The notes under the pieces: model-generated | Seen by the model: only the letters and a program-made list of their open reading frames with translations | Told to the model about the DNA's origin: nothing | The model's database searches: none | Source of the DNA: Micromonospora sp. Llam0 | GTDB lineage: Bacteria > Actinomycetota > Actinomycetes > Mycobacteriales > Micromonosporaceae | Assembly: GCF_003751085.1 (NCBI RefSeq) | Contig: NZ_RJJY01000001.1 | Span: 5,766,001-5,830,000 of the forward strand | Length of the DNA: 64,000 nucleotides | Reading direction: 5' to 3' | Shown: positions 8,384 to 17,091 of the stretch, piece after piece | Layout: every line of letters starts with the position of its first letter | Position numbering within the stretch: position 1 is the stretch's first letter | Program-made: the position numbers and the translations under genes

Positions 8384-10105
8384 TCAGATGGCGACGACGA
8401 CCGGGATGATCATCGGCCTGCGGCGGCGGCGGTTGAACCACCGGCCGGCGGTGCGGCGCAACCGTTGTTCCAGGTCGTGGGTGTCGGTCACCTTCTCCTC
8501 TGCGGCGAGTGCGACGGCGGTCACGACGAGTCCGCTCAGTTCGTCGAACGGCTCCAGGGCGCGGACAGAGCCACGGGCGTGGATCTCGGGGTTGCCGTTG
8601 AGCTGCCCGGTGGCGGCCTCCACGATGACCACGATCGACACGAAGCCTTCCTCGGCGAGGATCCGCCGGTCTTCGAGTGAGCCACCCAGGTCGCCGATGT
8701 GGCTGCCGTCGACATACACATTCCCGGCGGGGAGTCTCCCAGTGACGGAGGCGCGGCCGTCGCGCAGGTCGATGACAGTGCCGTTGTCCGCGAGCAGAAT
8801 TCGGTCATAGTCCACGCCGGTCGAGGCAGCCAACTCCGCGTTGGCGGTGAGGTGACGGATCTCGCCGTGCACCGGCAGAACGTGGCGAGGCCGCAGGATG
8901 TTGTAGCAGTGCAGGAGTTCGCCCGCGCTGGCGTGGCCGGACACGTGGACGAGCGCGTTGCCGCTGTGCACCACCCGGGCTCCCCAGCGGGTGAGGCCGT
9001 TGATGACCCGGTTGACGGCGTTTTCGTTGCCCGGGATGAGGGAGCTGGCGAGCAGGACGGTGTCGCCCGCGCCGATGCGGATGGGATGGGTGCGGGCGGC
9101 CATCCGGGACAGCGCCGACATCGGTTCGCCCTGTGAGCCGGTACAGACCAGGACCACCTTGTCGGCGGGGTGGTCCCGGGCGTCGTTGGCGTCGATGATC
9201 AGGTCTGCGGGGGCGTCCAGGTAGCCGAGGTCGCGGGCGATGCCCATGTTGCGGATCATGGATCGGCCGACGAAGGCCACCTTCCGGCCGTGCCGTGCGG
9301 CGGCGGTCGCGATCTGCTGAATCCGGTGGACGTGGCTGGCGAAGCTGGCCACCACGATCCGTTGGCTGGCGGTGGCGAAGACCCGGTCGATGGCGGGGGT
9401 GATGTCGCGTTCGGCGGGGGTGAACCCGGCGTTCTCGGCGTTGGTGGAATCGATCAGGAGCAGGTCGACTCCCTCATGTCCAAGACGGGCGAAGCCCTGC
9501 AGGTCGGTCAGGCGGTGGTCGAGGGGCGACTGGTCCATCTTGAAGTCACCGGTGTGCAGGACCAGGCCCGCTCCGGTGCGTACGGCGACGGCGAGGCCGT
9601 CGGGGATCGAGTGGTTGACGGCGAGGAACTCGCAGTCGAACGGGCCGAGTGGGATCCGGTCGCCTTCGGCGACGCGGCGGGTCACCGGTTGGATCCGGTG
9701 CTCGGCCAGTTTTGCGGTCAACAAGGCAAGGGTCAGCCGGGATCCGACGATCGGGACGTCACCGCGATGGCGCAGCAGGTAGGGAACGGCACCGATGTGG
9801 TCCTCATGCCCGTGGGTGAGGACCACCGCGTCGATCCGGTCGAACCGCCCGGCGAGCATGGAAAAGTCGGGCAGGACCAGATCGATGCCATGTTGCTGAT
9901 CGTCGGGAAACAGCACTCCGCAGTCGATGACGAGCAGGCGCCCGTCGTGTTCGAAGACGGTCATGTTGCGCCCGACCTCACCGAGGCCGCCGAGGGCCAC
10001 GACCCGCAGCGCGCCATCGGGCAACACAGGTGGAGAAACCGCTGAGACGCCCTGGTCATCGGTCCTGCCGGCGCCAGCGACCGTGTTCAGCGGAAGATCG
10101 ACCAT
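8384..10105 (-). CDS. rnj: Ribonuclease J-type metallo-beta-lactamase RNase
   Basis: This is a 573-aa protein with an MBL core (GGLGEVGRNMTVFEHDGRLL, then THGHEDHIGAVPYLL with the zinc ligands, HTGDFKMD) and a beta-CASP domain (DSTNAE, CTGSQGEPMSALSR, HVSGHAS, HGEIRHL). RNase J does 5'-3' exonuclease and endonuclease work in mRNA decay and rRNA maturation. The ATG at 10105 is chosen because AGGAGG stands six bases before it; a longer frame reaches 10141. Palindrome copy 5 lies 57 bp upstream. Length fits the family. Its presence in this accessory block suggests it may be a second, regulated copy; that is inference, since the core copy is not in view. Confidence 0.9.
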   Translation of the reverse strand: MVDLPLNTVAGAGRTDDQGVSAVSPPVLPDGALRVVALGGLGEVGRNMTVFEHDGRLLVIDCGVLFPDDQQHGIDLVLPDFSMLAGRFDRIDAVVLTHGHEDHIGAVPYLLRHRGDVPIVGSRLTLALLTAKLAEHRIQPVTRRVAEGDRIPLGPFDCEFLAVNHSIPDGLAVAVRTGAGLVLHTGDFKMDQSPLDHRLTDLQGFARLGHEGVDLLLIDSTNAENAGFTPAERDITPAIDRVFATASQRIVVASFASHVHRIQQIATAAARHGRKVAFVGRSMIRNMGIARDLGYLDAPADLIIDANDARDHPADKVVLVCTGSQGEPMSALSRMAARTHPIRIGAGDTVLLASSLIPGNENAVNRVINGLTRWGARVVHSGNALVHVSGHASAGELLHCYNILRPRHVLPVHGEIRHLTANAELAASTGVDYDRILLADNGTVIDLRDGRASVTGRLPAGNVYVDGSHIGDLGGSLEDRRILAEEGFVSIVVIVEAATGQLNGNPEIHARGSVRALEPFDELSGLVVTAVALAAEEKVTDTHDLEQRLRRTAGRWFNRRRRRPMIIPVVVAI

Positions 10106-10161
10106 CCGTTGCCTCCTGTGGTGTTGGCTGCCGCGAGCCACGCTCTACCAACGGAGCACTC

Positions 10162-10179
10162 TACCGTCGCGTAAGGGTA
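10162..10179. promoter_or_regulatory. Shared palindrome copy 5, upstream of RNase J
   Basis: TACCGTCGCGTAAGGGTA reads on the minus strand as TACCCTTACGCGACGGTA, followed by TAGAGT as -10 for RNase J. The plus strand also has a good -10, TAGGAT. Transcription towards the DUF2795 gene could therefore start here as well as at copy 6. Confidence 0.75.
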
Positions 10180-10281
10180 GGATCTCGGGTCGGTAGCGTC
10201 CCGCTCACCACTCGCCGCGACACAACAGGCAGGCGGCTTCCTCGGTGCCACACACCTGTCGTCGAGTGGCCACCCGCACCC

Positions 10282-10299
10282 TACCCTGACGTCAGGGTA
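10282..10299 (+). promoter_or_regulatory. Shared palindrome copy 6, perfect 18-bp palindrome
   Basis: TACCCTGACGTCAGGGTA is exactly self-complementary and is the best member of the family. It is followed on the plus strand by TATCCT, a -10, and lies about 170 bp before the DUF2795 gene, which it probably controls together with the downstream helD-like gene. Confidence 0.8.
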
Positions 10300-10471
10300 T
10301 CCTGTCCGCAGGCGGATCGTCGCCGCCGACCCCGGCTGGGCAGTCCCACCGACGCGCCTGCTGGCCCCGCCGATCCAGGCAACTGCCTGGCCACCCAGGC
10401 ATCCTGGCGCGCCAAACTGGCCGCCAGGCACCCACACGGTCCCGGCTAGCCGGGCGTCAGAATGGAGCACC

Positions 10472-10720
10472 ATGACCTTGACCGAAACCACATCGAACCA
10501 GCGTTCCCACCGCCCGGTCACCCGGGTGGAGATCGCGGATTTCCTCGACACCGCGTTCGACGCCGGGCCGGTCGGCGGCACCGACCTGGCCCGCGTCGCG
10601 CAGGCATCCGGCGCCCGCGCAGAGCTGGTCACCTTGCTCGCCGAACTGCCGGAGCAGAACCGGTACGCCCGACTGCGGCAGCTGTGGGAGGACCTGCCCG
10701 ACGTCCCACTCGGCGCGTGA
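10472..10720 (+). CDS. DUF2795-like small protein
   Basis: This 82-aa protein starts at an ATG preceded by ATGGAG. After a short polar N-terminus, the segment VTRVEIADFLDTAFDAGPVG continues into DLARVAQASGARAELVTLLA and ELPEQNRYARLRQLWEDLPD. That resembles the helical repeat of DUF2795, in which a gene-by-gene 'lower the index, check the threshold' helix pair ends in LE.LP. No catalytic residue is apparent. It is first in a plus-strand unit with the HelD-like gene 72 bp downstream and has the perfect palindrome upstream. Function unknown. Confidence 0.65.
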   Translation: MTLTETTSNQRSHRPVTRVEIADFLDTAFDAGPVGGTDLARVAQASGARAELVTLLAELPEQNRYARLRQLWEDLPDVPLGA

Positions 10721-10792
10721 GCCCGAAGCGGTCATTCACCCCGTTTCGGTGTAGGACGTCGGAGTCGTTGCACCCGAGAAGCTGATCCGGAG

Positions 10793-12928
10793 ATGGGTTT
10801 GACGGACGCACAGGCACGAGACGAAGAACACGAGCGCCAGCATCTGGCCGAGACGGTGCGCCTGCTCACAACGGAGCTGGAGCGATTCGCCACCAGCATC
10901 GGCAACTCCGCCAGCGCCATCCAGGCGCAGAAGGAGCAGATGTGGGCGGCCTGGCGGGACATGGACGGTGCGGAGAAGGCCAACGTCCGCGTCGAGGTGA
11001 ACACATCGGTCGCCCTGGCCGAGCATGCGGTACGGGCGCGAAGGCGCATCCAGCGGCTACTGGCCTCCCCCTATTTCGGGCGGGTCGACTTCCACCCGAG
11101 GGGCGAGGCGAACGCCAGCGCCCATTACATCGGAGTGCACAATCTGACGGACCCGAGCACACAGGAGATCGTCGTCCACGACTGGCGCGCCCCCGTGTCC
11201 AGCCTCTACTACGATTTCGAGTCCGGCGACGCGCACTTCGACGCCCCCCAGGGGACCATCCACGGCGAGATCACCGGCAAGCGCCAGTACAAGATCCGGG
11301 ACGGGCACCTCGAGTACATGTTCGAGAGCGCCCTGAACATCGGTGACGACGTCTTGCAGCGGGAGCTCAGTCAGTCCGCCGACGACAAGATGAAGAACAT
11401 CGTTGCCACCATTCAGCGTGAGCAGAACGCGGTGATCCGCAACGAGACTGCCAAGGTGTTGATCCTGCAGGGCGTGGCCGGGTCCGGAAAGACGTCGATC
11501 GCCCTGCACCGGGTCGCTTTCCTACTCTACCGGTTCAAGGATACCCTCTCATCCGAGAACGTGATGATCCTCTCCCCCAACAAGGTCTTCGGCGACTACA
11601 TCGCCAATGTGCTTCCCGAGTTGGGGGAAGAGCAGGTAGCCGAAATTGACTTCGGGACGATCGCCGACAAATTCCTCGCCAAGGTGACAGAATACGAGAC
11701 GTTCAGCGATCAGGTGACCAACCTGCTCGAGCACGTCGACGACGCGGCCGCCGAGCGCATGCGCTACAAGGCGACGCCGGAGTTCGTCACCGATCTCGCG
11801 ACGTGGATCGACGCGCGCGCCAAGGAGGATTTCACACCGAGCGAGATCGAGCAGCGCAACGAAAGACTCTCGACGAGCTGGGTCGCGGCCACCTTCGAGG
11901 ATTCACCGACGCTTCCGCTCTTCACGCGGCTCGACCTGCTGACCAACAGCGCCATTCATCAGCTCAAGCGGAAGGCGCTGGACAGAAGCGGAAAGTGGAC
12001 AGCCGCCGACACGGCCAGCGTCCGCAAGCAGGTCCGCGCCATGTTTCCCCACAAGGACGCACTGGCCCTCTACAAGGCGTTCTACTCCGACCCGGCGCGG
12101 CGCGAGTTCTTCAAGCCACTCGGCCGGAAAAAGATCGAGTACGCCGACGTTTTTCCGCTCATCTACACCATGATCAAGACATCTCGCCAGGAGAATTACG
12201 GGCGAATCCTGCATCTCGTGGTCGACGAGATGCAGGATTACACTCCTATTCAGTACGCCGTCCTCCGCGAGTTGTTCTCCTGCAGGATGACGATCCTGGG
12301 GGATTCCAACCAGTCGGTGAACCCGTTCAGCTCCTCGACGCCCTCGACAATTCACAGCATATTTCCGGAAGCCGACCTCTTGGAGCTACGCAAAAGCTAC
12401 CGGTCCACGACCGAGATCACGGACTTCGCCCAGCACATCTCCCGAAACGACAAGATCGTCCCTATCGAACGCCACGGGCTTCCACCCCAGATCATCAACT
12501 GCGTGGACAACGATGACGAAGTCTCACGGATACTGACCCTCGTCGAGCAGCACCGACGCAGCACGCACCGGTCCCTCGGCATCATCTGCAAGACCATGAA
12601 CCAGGCGAGGGCCCTCCGCCGCACCCTGTCGGAAGCCGGCGTCGATCTGACATTCCTCGACTACGACAGCACGGAGTTCGCTGCCGGTAAGGTCATCACC
12701 ACAGCACACATCTCGAAAGGGCTGGAGTTCGACTGCGTCATCGTCCCCGACGTCGACGACGGGAACTACGCCAACGACATGGACAGGAGCATGCTCTACA
12801 TCGCCTGCACCAGAGCCATGCACGAACTCCACCTGACCCACCACGGGCCCGTCTCACGCTTCCTGCGATTCGCCGACGAGCCTTCGAACACCGGCGGACA
12901 GCCGCGCCGGTCCCGCAGAGATCCGTAA
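10793..12928 (+). CDS. helD: HelD-type UvrD-like ATPase (RNA polymerase recycling factor)
   Basis: This 711-aa superfamily 1 protein has an N-terminal antiparallel coiled coil (about residues 5-100), Walker A GVAGSGKTSIALHRVAF (about residue 228), Walker B VVDEMQD, DSNQSVNPFSS, and a C-terminal motor with TTAHISKGLEFDCVIVPDVD and YIACTRAMHEL. HelD proteins remove RNA polymerase from stalled complexes; the HelR branch protects actinobacteria from rifamycins. The frame opens at ATG 10793, directly against CGGAG; a TTG six bases later has better spacing. I see no rifamycin-associated element upstream. It lies behind the DUF2795 gene and thus probably under the palindrome. Confidence 0.85.
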   Translation: MGLTDAQARDEEHERQHLAETVRLLTTELERFATSIGNSASAIQAQKEQMWAAWRDMDGAEKANVRVEVNTSVALAEHAVRARRRIQRLLASPYFGRVDFHPRGEANASAHYIGVHNLTDPSTQEIVVHDWRAPVSSLYYDFESGDAHFDAPQGTIHGEITGKRQYKIRDGHLEYMFESALNIGDDVLQRELSQSADDKMKNIVATIQREQNAVIRNETAKVLILQGVAGSGKTSIALHRVAFLLYRFKDTLSSENVMILSPNKVFGDYIANVLPELGEEQVAEIDFGTIADKFLAKVTEYETFSDQVTNLLEHVDDAAAERMRYKATPEFVTDLATWIDARAKEDFTPSEIEQRNERLSTSWVAATFEDSPTLPLFTRLDLLTNSAIHQLKRKALDRSGKWTAADTASVRKQVRAMFPHKDALALYKAFYSDPARREFFKPLGRKKIEYADVFPLIYTMIKTSRQENYGRILHLVVDEMQDYTPIQYAVLRELFSCRMTILGDSNQSVNPFSSSTPSTIHSIFPEADLLELRKSYRSTTEITDFAQHISRNDKIVPIERHGLPPQIINCVDNDDEVSRILTLVEQHRRSTHRSLGIICKTMNQARALRRTLSEAGVDLTFLDYDSTEFAAGKVITTAHISKGLEFDCVIVPDVDDGNYANDMDRSMLYIACTRAMHELHLTHHGPVSRFLRFADEPSNTGGQPRRSRRDP

Positions 12929-12997
12929 CCGCGCGAGTGACGCCCAGGCAGGCTGATCCGGGCGGAAACGGCGATGTCGTAACCACGAGGCGGCGCC

Positions 12998-13834
12998 ATG
13001 GAGATTTGGGAAGCCGTGCTGCTCGGGGCGATCGAGGGGTTCACCGAGTTCCTCCCCGTGTCGAGCACCGGCCATCTCACCATCGTCGAGAAGGCACTGG
13101 GGTACACGACCGACGATCCGGACATCACCGCCTTCACGGCGATCATCCAGAGTGGTGCCGTGGCGGCGACGATCGTCTACCTCCGGCGGGACCTGTGGCG
13201 GGTCAGCACCGCGTGGCTCCTGGGGCTAATCTCCCGTGAGCACCGCCGCCGCCCCAACTACCGCTTCGGCTGGGCGGTGCTGCTTGGCTCGATCCCGATC
13301 GGGCTGGTGGGTCTGTTGTTCAAGGATCAGATCGAGACGACGCTGCGGAGCTTGTGGTACGTCGGAGCCGCGCTGGTGGCATGGAGCGGGGTGATGTGGT
13401 TCGCCGACCGCCGCGCGACCCAGTCGCGCGGACAAGCCGAGGTGACCTGGCGGGACACGCTGATCATCGGTCTCGCCCAGTGCCTGGCGCTGATTCCCGG
13501 TGTGTCGCGGTCCGGGGCGACGATGTCCGCCGGACTCCTGCGGGACCTGGACCGGGTAACCGTCACCCGCATGTCGTTCTTCCTGTCCATTCCGGCGCTG
13601 TCAGCCGCCGGAGTACTGCAAGTGGTCGACAAACACCAACAGATCACGGACGGGGTGGGTTGGCCCGCGACCCTGGTAGCGACGGCGGTCAGCTTCGTGG
13701 TGGGGTACCTGGCCGTGGCGTGGCTCCTGCGCTACGTCGCGCGCCACAGCTTCGCTGTCTTCATCATCTACCGGGTGGTACTCGGTACCGTGCTGCTGGC
13801 GCTGCTCGCCACCGGCACCGTGAGCGCCACCTGA
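12998..13834 (+). CDS. uppP: Undecaprenyl-diphosphatase UppP (BacA)
   Basis: This 278-aa polytopic membrane protein carries both signature motifs: EGFTEFLPVSSTGHLTIVEK (about residues 11-30) and PGVSRSGATMSAGLLRD (about residues 165-181). It dephosphorylates undecaprenyl diphosphate to recycle the lipid carrier for cell-wall synthesis and gives bacitracin tolerance. The start at the ATG follows GAGGCGGCG. It sits 69 bp after the HelD-like gene on the same strand, without its own palindrome. Co-transcription is possible. Confidence 0.93.
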   Translation: MEIWEAVLLGAIEGFTEFLPVSSTGHLTIVEKALGYTTDDPDITAFTAIIQSGAVAATIVYLRRDLWRVSTAWLLGLISREHRRRPNYRFGWAVLLGSIPIGLVGLLFKDQIETTLRSLWYVGAALVAWSGVMWFADRRATQSRGQAEVTWRDTLIIGLAQCLALIPGVSRSGATMSAGLLRDLDRVTVTRMSFFLSIPALSAAGVLQVVDKHQQITDGVGWPATLVATAVSFVVGYLAVAWLLRYVARHSFAVFIIYRVVLGTVLLALLATGTVSAT

Positions 13835-14007
13835 GCCGTCGACGGCTCGATCCGGCTGCTGGCGGTGACCGACGGGTTCCGGCCGGCGGGGATAGCTAGG
13901 TTATGCCCCGCATCGTGGCTCTGGTGACGATCCCCGGGCCGGCGAGGGTAGGACAGCTCGACAGCCCGGGAACCAGCGCGCCGGTCGCAATGGCGTACGC
14001 GCCAGCC

Positions 14008-14025
14008 TACCTTCACGTTCAGGTA
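14008..14025 (+). promoter_or_regulatory. Shared palindrome copy 7, upstream of mini-protein 4
   Basis: TACCTTCACGTTCAGGTA is followed directly by the -10 TAGAGT on the plus strand. The predicted transcription start is about 55 bases before the GTG of the mini-protein. The arms TACCT/AGGTA are perfect. Confidence 0.72.
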
Positions 14026-14091
14026 GAGTCTGGTCCGGGTGGCCGATTACCGATCCGGCATCGGCACGGCGGGCGACAGGCGGGGGTCACG

Positions 14092-14331
14092 GTGCTGGCG
14101 AGGCGTTACGCGGTCGTGCTGGCCGACCGCACTCTCCTGCTGATCTGCGCCGACCGGCACCGCCGGTTCGACGACTACGACGTATTCGAGGTCCACGACC
14201 AGGTGCGGGGCATTGTCGAGGGCTCACCCTGGCGGCAGGTCCTGGCCCTGCCACGTCAGGACGTACGACGGGTCGAACGCATCCTGGTAGCGATGTCGAG
14301 CGTCGCACCTGACGAGCGTCATCATGGTTGA
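14092..14331 (+). CDS. Mini-protein 4 (RRY/FE-W-P family)
   Basis: This 79-aa protein starts at a GTG with GGGGG about five bases upstream. It reads LARRYAVVLADRTLLLICAD, RHRRFDDYDVFEVHDQVRG, and WRQVLALPRQDVRRVERI. RRY, ADRHR, FE and W-[RQ]-x-[VI] align with the mini-proteins at 6.2 and 15.9 kb; the RRYDD motif is lost. Its last 10 bases overlap the end of the convergent ugd gene. Function unknown. A frame running from 13903 is longer, but the alignment and the position of the promoter favour this start. Confidence 0.68.
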   Translation: MLARRYAVVLADRTLLLICADRHRRFDDYDVFEVHDQVRGIVEGSPWRQVLALPRQDVRRVERILVAMSSVAPDERHHG

Positions 14332-15785
14332 CGTTCGGCACCCGGCGGGCGGCCCATGCCGCGGTACTGCCAACCGGCGCTGGTCCACAACGTCGAGTCC
14401 AGGCAGTTGCGGCCGTCGATGACCCGGCGGCCGGCGACCAGCTCACCCAACGCCACCGGGTCGGCGTTACGGAAATCAGCCCACTCCGTCAGCACACACA
14501 CCAGGTCGGCGTCGCGCACCGCGTCGACGATCGACGGCACATAGTCCAGATCCGGCTGGGCGCGGCGGGCGTTGTCCGTACCCTCCGGGTCGAAAACCCG
14601 CACCTGCGCGCCGGTCTTGGCCAGCATCGCCGCCACCGCCAACGACGGCGCGTCCCGTACGTCGTCGGAGTTCGGCTTGAACGTGGCACCGAGCACCGCC
14701 ACCGTGGTGCCGGACAGGTCCGGTCCGGCCGGCCCGGCCCGGCGGCCCAGCAGCTCGGCCGCCAGCTGCACCACCCGGGTCCGCCGCCGCTGGTTGATCA
14801 GATCGACCTCGTGCAGGAACCGCAACGCCTCACCGGCGCCCAACTCCTGCGCCCTCGCCTGGAACGCCCGGATGTCCTTCGGCAGGCAACCCCCGCCGAA
14901 CCCGACGCCGGCCTGCAGGAACCGGTTGCCGATCCGCGGGTCGTACCCGATCGCCCGCGCCAACTGGGTGACGTCACCACCGGCGACCTCACACACCTCG
15001 GCCATCGCGTTGATGAACGAGATCTTCGTGGCCAGGAACGCGTTCGCGGCGACCTTCACCAACTCTGCGGTGGCGAAGTCGGTCACCACCAACGGCACCT
15101 CCCGGTCCTCGGTAGCGGCCAGGTCGAACACCCCCTTGTGCGCCGCGAACAGCATCCCGTTGGCCCACTCGCTGCGTACCCCGACGACGATCCGGTTCGG
15201 CCGCAGCACGTCCTCGACGGCGAAGCCCTCCTGCAGGAACTCCGGACTCCACACCACCTCGACCCCGAGATCGTCCGGCGCGTGCTTGCTGACCAACTGC
15301 TCGATCCACTCCGCGGTGCCGACCGGCACCGTCGACTTGCCCACGATCAACGCCTTGCGGGACAGATGCTGCGCCAGGCTGGTCACCGCCGCCTCGACGT
15401 ACGACAGGTCCGCGCCCATCCCGTCGGCCCGCTGCGGAGTACCGACGCAGATGAAATGCACATCACCGAACCCGGCGGTCTCCGCCATGTCGGTGGTGAA
15501 CCGCAACCGCCCGGCCGCCAGACTCCGCTTGAGCAACTCGTCCAGACCCGGCTCGTGGAACGGCACCTCACCAGCGGACAACTTCGCGATCTTGTCAGCG
15601 TCGACGTCGAAGCCGATCACCTCGTACCCCAACTCGGCGAAACAGATGGCGTACGTCGCACCCAGATAGCCGGTACCAAGGAAGGTCAGCCGCGGGCGGG
15701 AGGCGCCAGACGGCGGGGGCACCGCGGCGATGGCAGGCACGGGGTGGTCGATACTGAGGGGAACAGTCACGAAGGGATCCGCCAT
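14322..15785 (-). CDS. ugd: UDP-glucose 6-dehydrogenase
   Basis: This 487-aa enzyme oxidises UDP-glucose to UDP-glucuronate in two NAD steps. An N-terminal Rossmann fold (LTFLGTGYLGATYAICFAEL), the central domain, and the catalytic cysteine motif GFGGGCLPKDIRAFQARA are visible, as is the C-terminal NAD/UDP-binding half (TVAVLGATFKPNSDDVRDAP). The ATG at 15785 gives a reasonable N-terminus; a GTG a few codons in is possible. Its first part is duplicated at 1290-1537. The mini-protein 3 and ARH paralogues 3 and 4 are upstream on the same strand. UDP-glucuronate feeds cell-surface polysaccharide, as UppP does; that link is inference. Confidence 0.92.
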   Translation of the reverse strand: MADPFVTVPLSIDHPVPAIAAVPPPSGASRPRLTFLGTGYLGATYAICFAELGYEVIGFDVDADKIAKLSAGEVPFHEPGLDELLKRSLAAGRLRFTTDMAETAGFGDVHFICVGTPQRADGMGADLSYVEAAVTSLAQHLSRKALIVGKSTVPVGTAEWIEQLVSKHAPDDLGVEVVWSPEFLQEGFAVEDVLRPNRIVVGVRSEWANGMLFAAHKGVFDLAATEDREVPLVVTDFATAELVKVAANAFLATKISFINAMAEVCEVAGGDVTQLARAIGYDPRIGNRFLQAGVGFGGGCLPKDIRAFQARAQELGAGEALRFLHEVDLINQRRRTRVVQLAAELLGRRAGPAGPDLSGTTVAVLGATFKPNSDDVRDAPSLAVAAMLAKTGAQVRVFDPEGTDNARRAQPDLDYVPSIVDAVRDADLVCVLTEWADFRNADPVALGELVAGRRVIDGRNCLDSTLWTSAGWQYRGMGRPPGAERQP

Positions 15786-15877
15786 TCGGGGTAGGGCGGC
15801 CGGCGACGCCGTGCGATGAACGCGGGCGTGGTGCGGTGGCTGCGATCGCGTCCTCCGGCCGGCAGGGCGTACGTCAG

Positions 15878-16087
15878 TCACATCGATGTCGGTTCGCGGT
15901 CGGGAGGATCGAGAACAGCGAGTTCGGCCTCCGGTACCACCCAGATCTCCTGCCAGCGGCGAGAGCAGGGCAGGCTGTCGTCGTAACGGCGTATCTCGAA
16001 CACGACCGATCCGTCGACGTAGCGGTGCCGATCGGCCGTGACCGTCCGTGTCATGCCGTTCGTCAATGTCACGACGTACCGTCGCAC
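15878..16087 (-). CDS. Mini-protein 3 (RRY/FE-W-P family)
   Basis: This 69-aa protein starts at a GTG after AAGGAG, the same start context as mini-protein 1. It reads RRYVVTLTNGMTRTVTADRH, VVFEIRRYDDSLPCSRRWQE and IWVVPEAELAVLDPPD. It is clearly paralogous to mini-protein 1. It lies 70 bp after ARH paralogue 3 and before ugd, so ARH and mini-protein form a recurrent pair on one strand. It may bind what the ARH-fold partner binds, but nothing in the sequence proves this. Confidence 0.7.
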   Translation of the reverse strand: MRRYVVTLTNGMTRTVTADRHRYVDGSVVFEIRRYDDSLPCSRRWQEIWVVPEAELAVLDPPDREPTSM

Positions 16088-16157
16088 GCCACTCCTTCAC
16101 GGGTTCCTGGACCTGAGGCCGTCGGGCGCGGCGTCGCGCCGCTGGCGGGAGGCACCG

Positions 16158-17063
16158 TCACCGTTCGCCGGGCCCAGGTGCAGCGCGGCTCAGCGTCGCG
16201 AGCCGGTTGGCCGCCGTCCAGATCAGCCAGGACGACTGCAGCCGGGAACCCCACCGGGCAGGAGTACGGCGCTCGCCGAGGCTGGCGCCGCACATCGCGG
16301 CGGCCATCACCGCGGCCACGTCACCGGTGGCCGGGGCGAGCAGGGCGGCGGCGATCGCCGCGACCGGGTCGTCGTGATGTGTCAGGAAGACGGCGACCGC
16401 GATCCCGGTCGCGGTCAGTGCGGGATCGGCGTCGCTGAACTGCTCCGAGAGAGCGTCGACCAGCGGATCATGGCGTGCCGCCCGGGCCGCCATCCGGACG
16501 ATCTCGGCACAGCCGGGATGACCGGCATGCTGCCGCAGCGTCTGGACGAACGCGGCTGGTCGCAGCCGAACCATGGCCGGCGACCGCGCGGCCAGCGCCA
16601 CGGCGACCGCCTGCACGGCGGCGGCCGCCACCAACGCGCCGTCGTCGGTCGCGGCGGCCGCAGCGCGGCGGGCCAGGTCGGCGACGGCGGAGTGCCCCAG
16701 GTCGGGAAGGAGCCCGATCGGTGCGATCCACGCGGGCGGTGCCGCCGCAGTCACGAGGTCGTCTCGCCGGTCCGGCGATGGTACGGCGAGCTCAGGCACC
16801 ACCGACACGTCGGCCGGGAAGGTAGGCTCGTCGACGGTGCCACGGTGTCCGACAAGGTGGTGGGTCAGGGCAAGGGAACGCGCCGTGGTGATCCCGAATC
16901 GCATCGGCGGCCGGTAAGGTTCGTCCGGCCGCGCCGGACGGGTCGCGCCGCTAGCACCAAGCGCGTCCGCGCACGCCGCCATCAGCAGGCTGCCACGGAC
17001 CCGCCGGGCCCAGTCGTCGGGGTCGGTCTGGTAAGGGCTGGGGCCGCCGGAGCTGATATCCAC
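16158..17063 (-). CDS. ADP-ribosylglycohydrolase-fold paralogue 3, metal site lost
   Basis: This 301-aa protein is closest to paralogue 2: same GTG-GAT-ATC start six bases after TAGATT, then DDWARRVRGSLLMAACADAL. The first metal motif reads RFGITTARSLALTHHL, and the second ATGDVAAVMAAAMCGASLG, so the acidic ligands of true ARHs are gone. THAHP is also lost. It follows the intact paralogue 4; the promoter palindrome of this gene contains the stop codon of paralogue 4. Likely a non-catalytic binder. Confidence 0.8.
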   Translation of the reverse strand: MDISSGGPSPYQTDPDDWARRVRGSLLMAACADALGASGATRPARPDEPYRPPMRFGITTARSLALTHHLVGHRGTVDEPTFPADVSVVPELAVPSPDRRDDLVTAAAPPAWIAPIGLLPDLGHSAVADLARRAAAAATDDGALVAAAAVQAVAVALAARSPAMVRLRPAAFVQTLRQHAGHPGCAEIVRMAARAARHDPLVDALSEQFSDADPALTATGIAVAVFLTHHDDPVAAIAAALLAPATGDVAAVMAAAMCGASLGERRTPARWGSRLQSSWLIWTAANRLATLSRAAPGPGER

Positions 17064-17073
17064 TCGAAGAATC

Positions 17074-17091
17074 TACCCTCACGTCAGTGTT
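17074..17091 (-). promoter_or_regulatory. Shared palindrome copy 8, upstream of ARH paralogue 3
   Basis: On the minus strand, GACGTGAGGGTAGATT carries the conserved half and the -10, six bases before the GTG start. The distal arm is degenerate (AACACTGACG), so this is a weaker palindrome. It overlaps the stop codon of ARH paralogue 4 at 17084. Confidence 0.65.

Noticed and set aside
10282..10305. SigB/SigF-type -10 (GGGTAT) instead of an operator
   Set aside because: A GTTT-like -35 is missing at the right distance, other family members have AGAGTA or AGGTTA, and the symmetry of both arms favours a protein-binding site. It is not fully excluded.
10720..10800. Rifamycin-associated element before the HelD-type gene
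   Set aside because: No long inverted repeat of the reported type is seen between the DUF2795 stop and the helD start.
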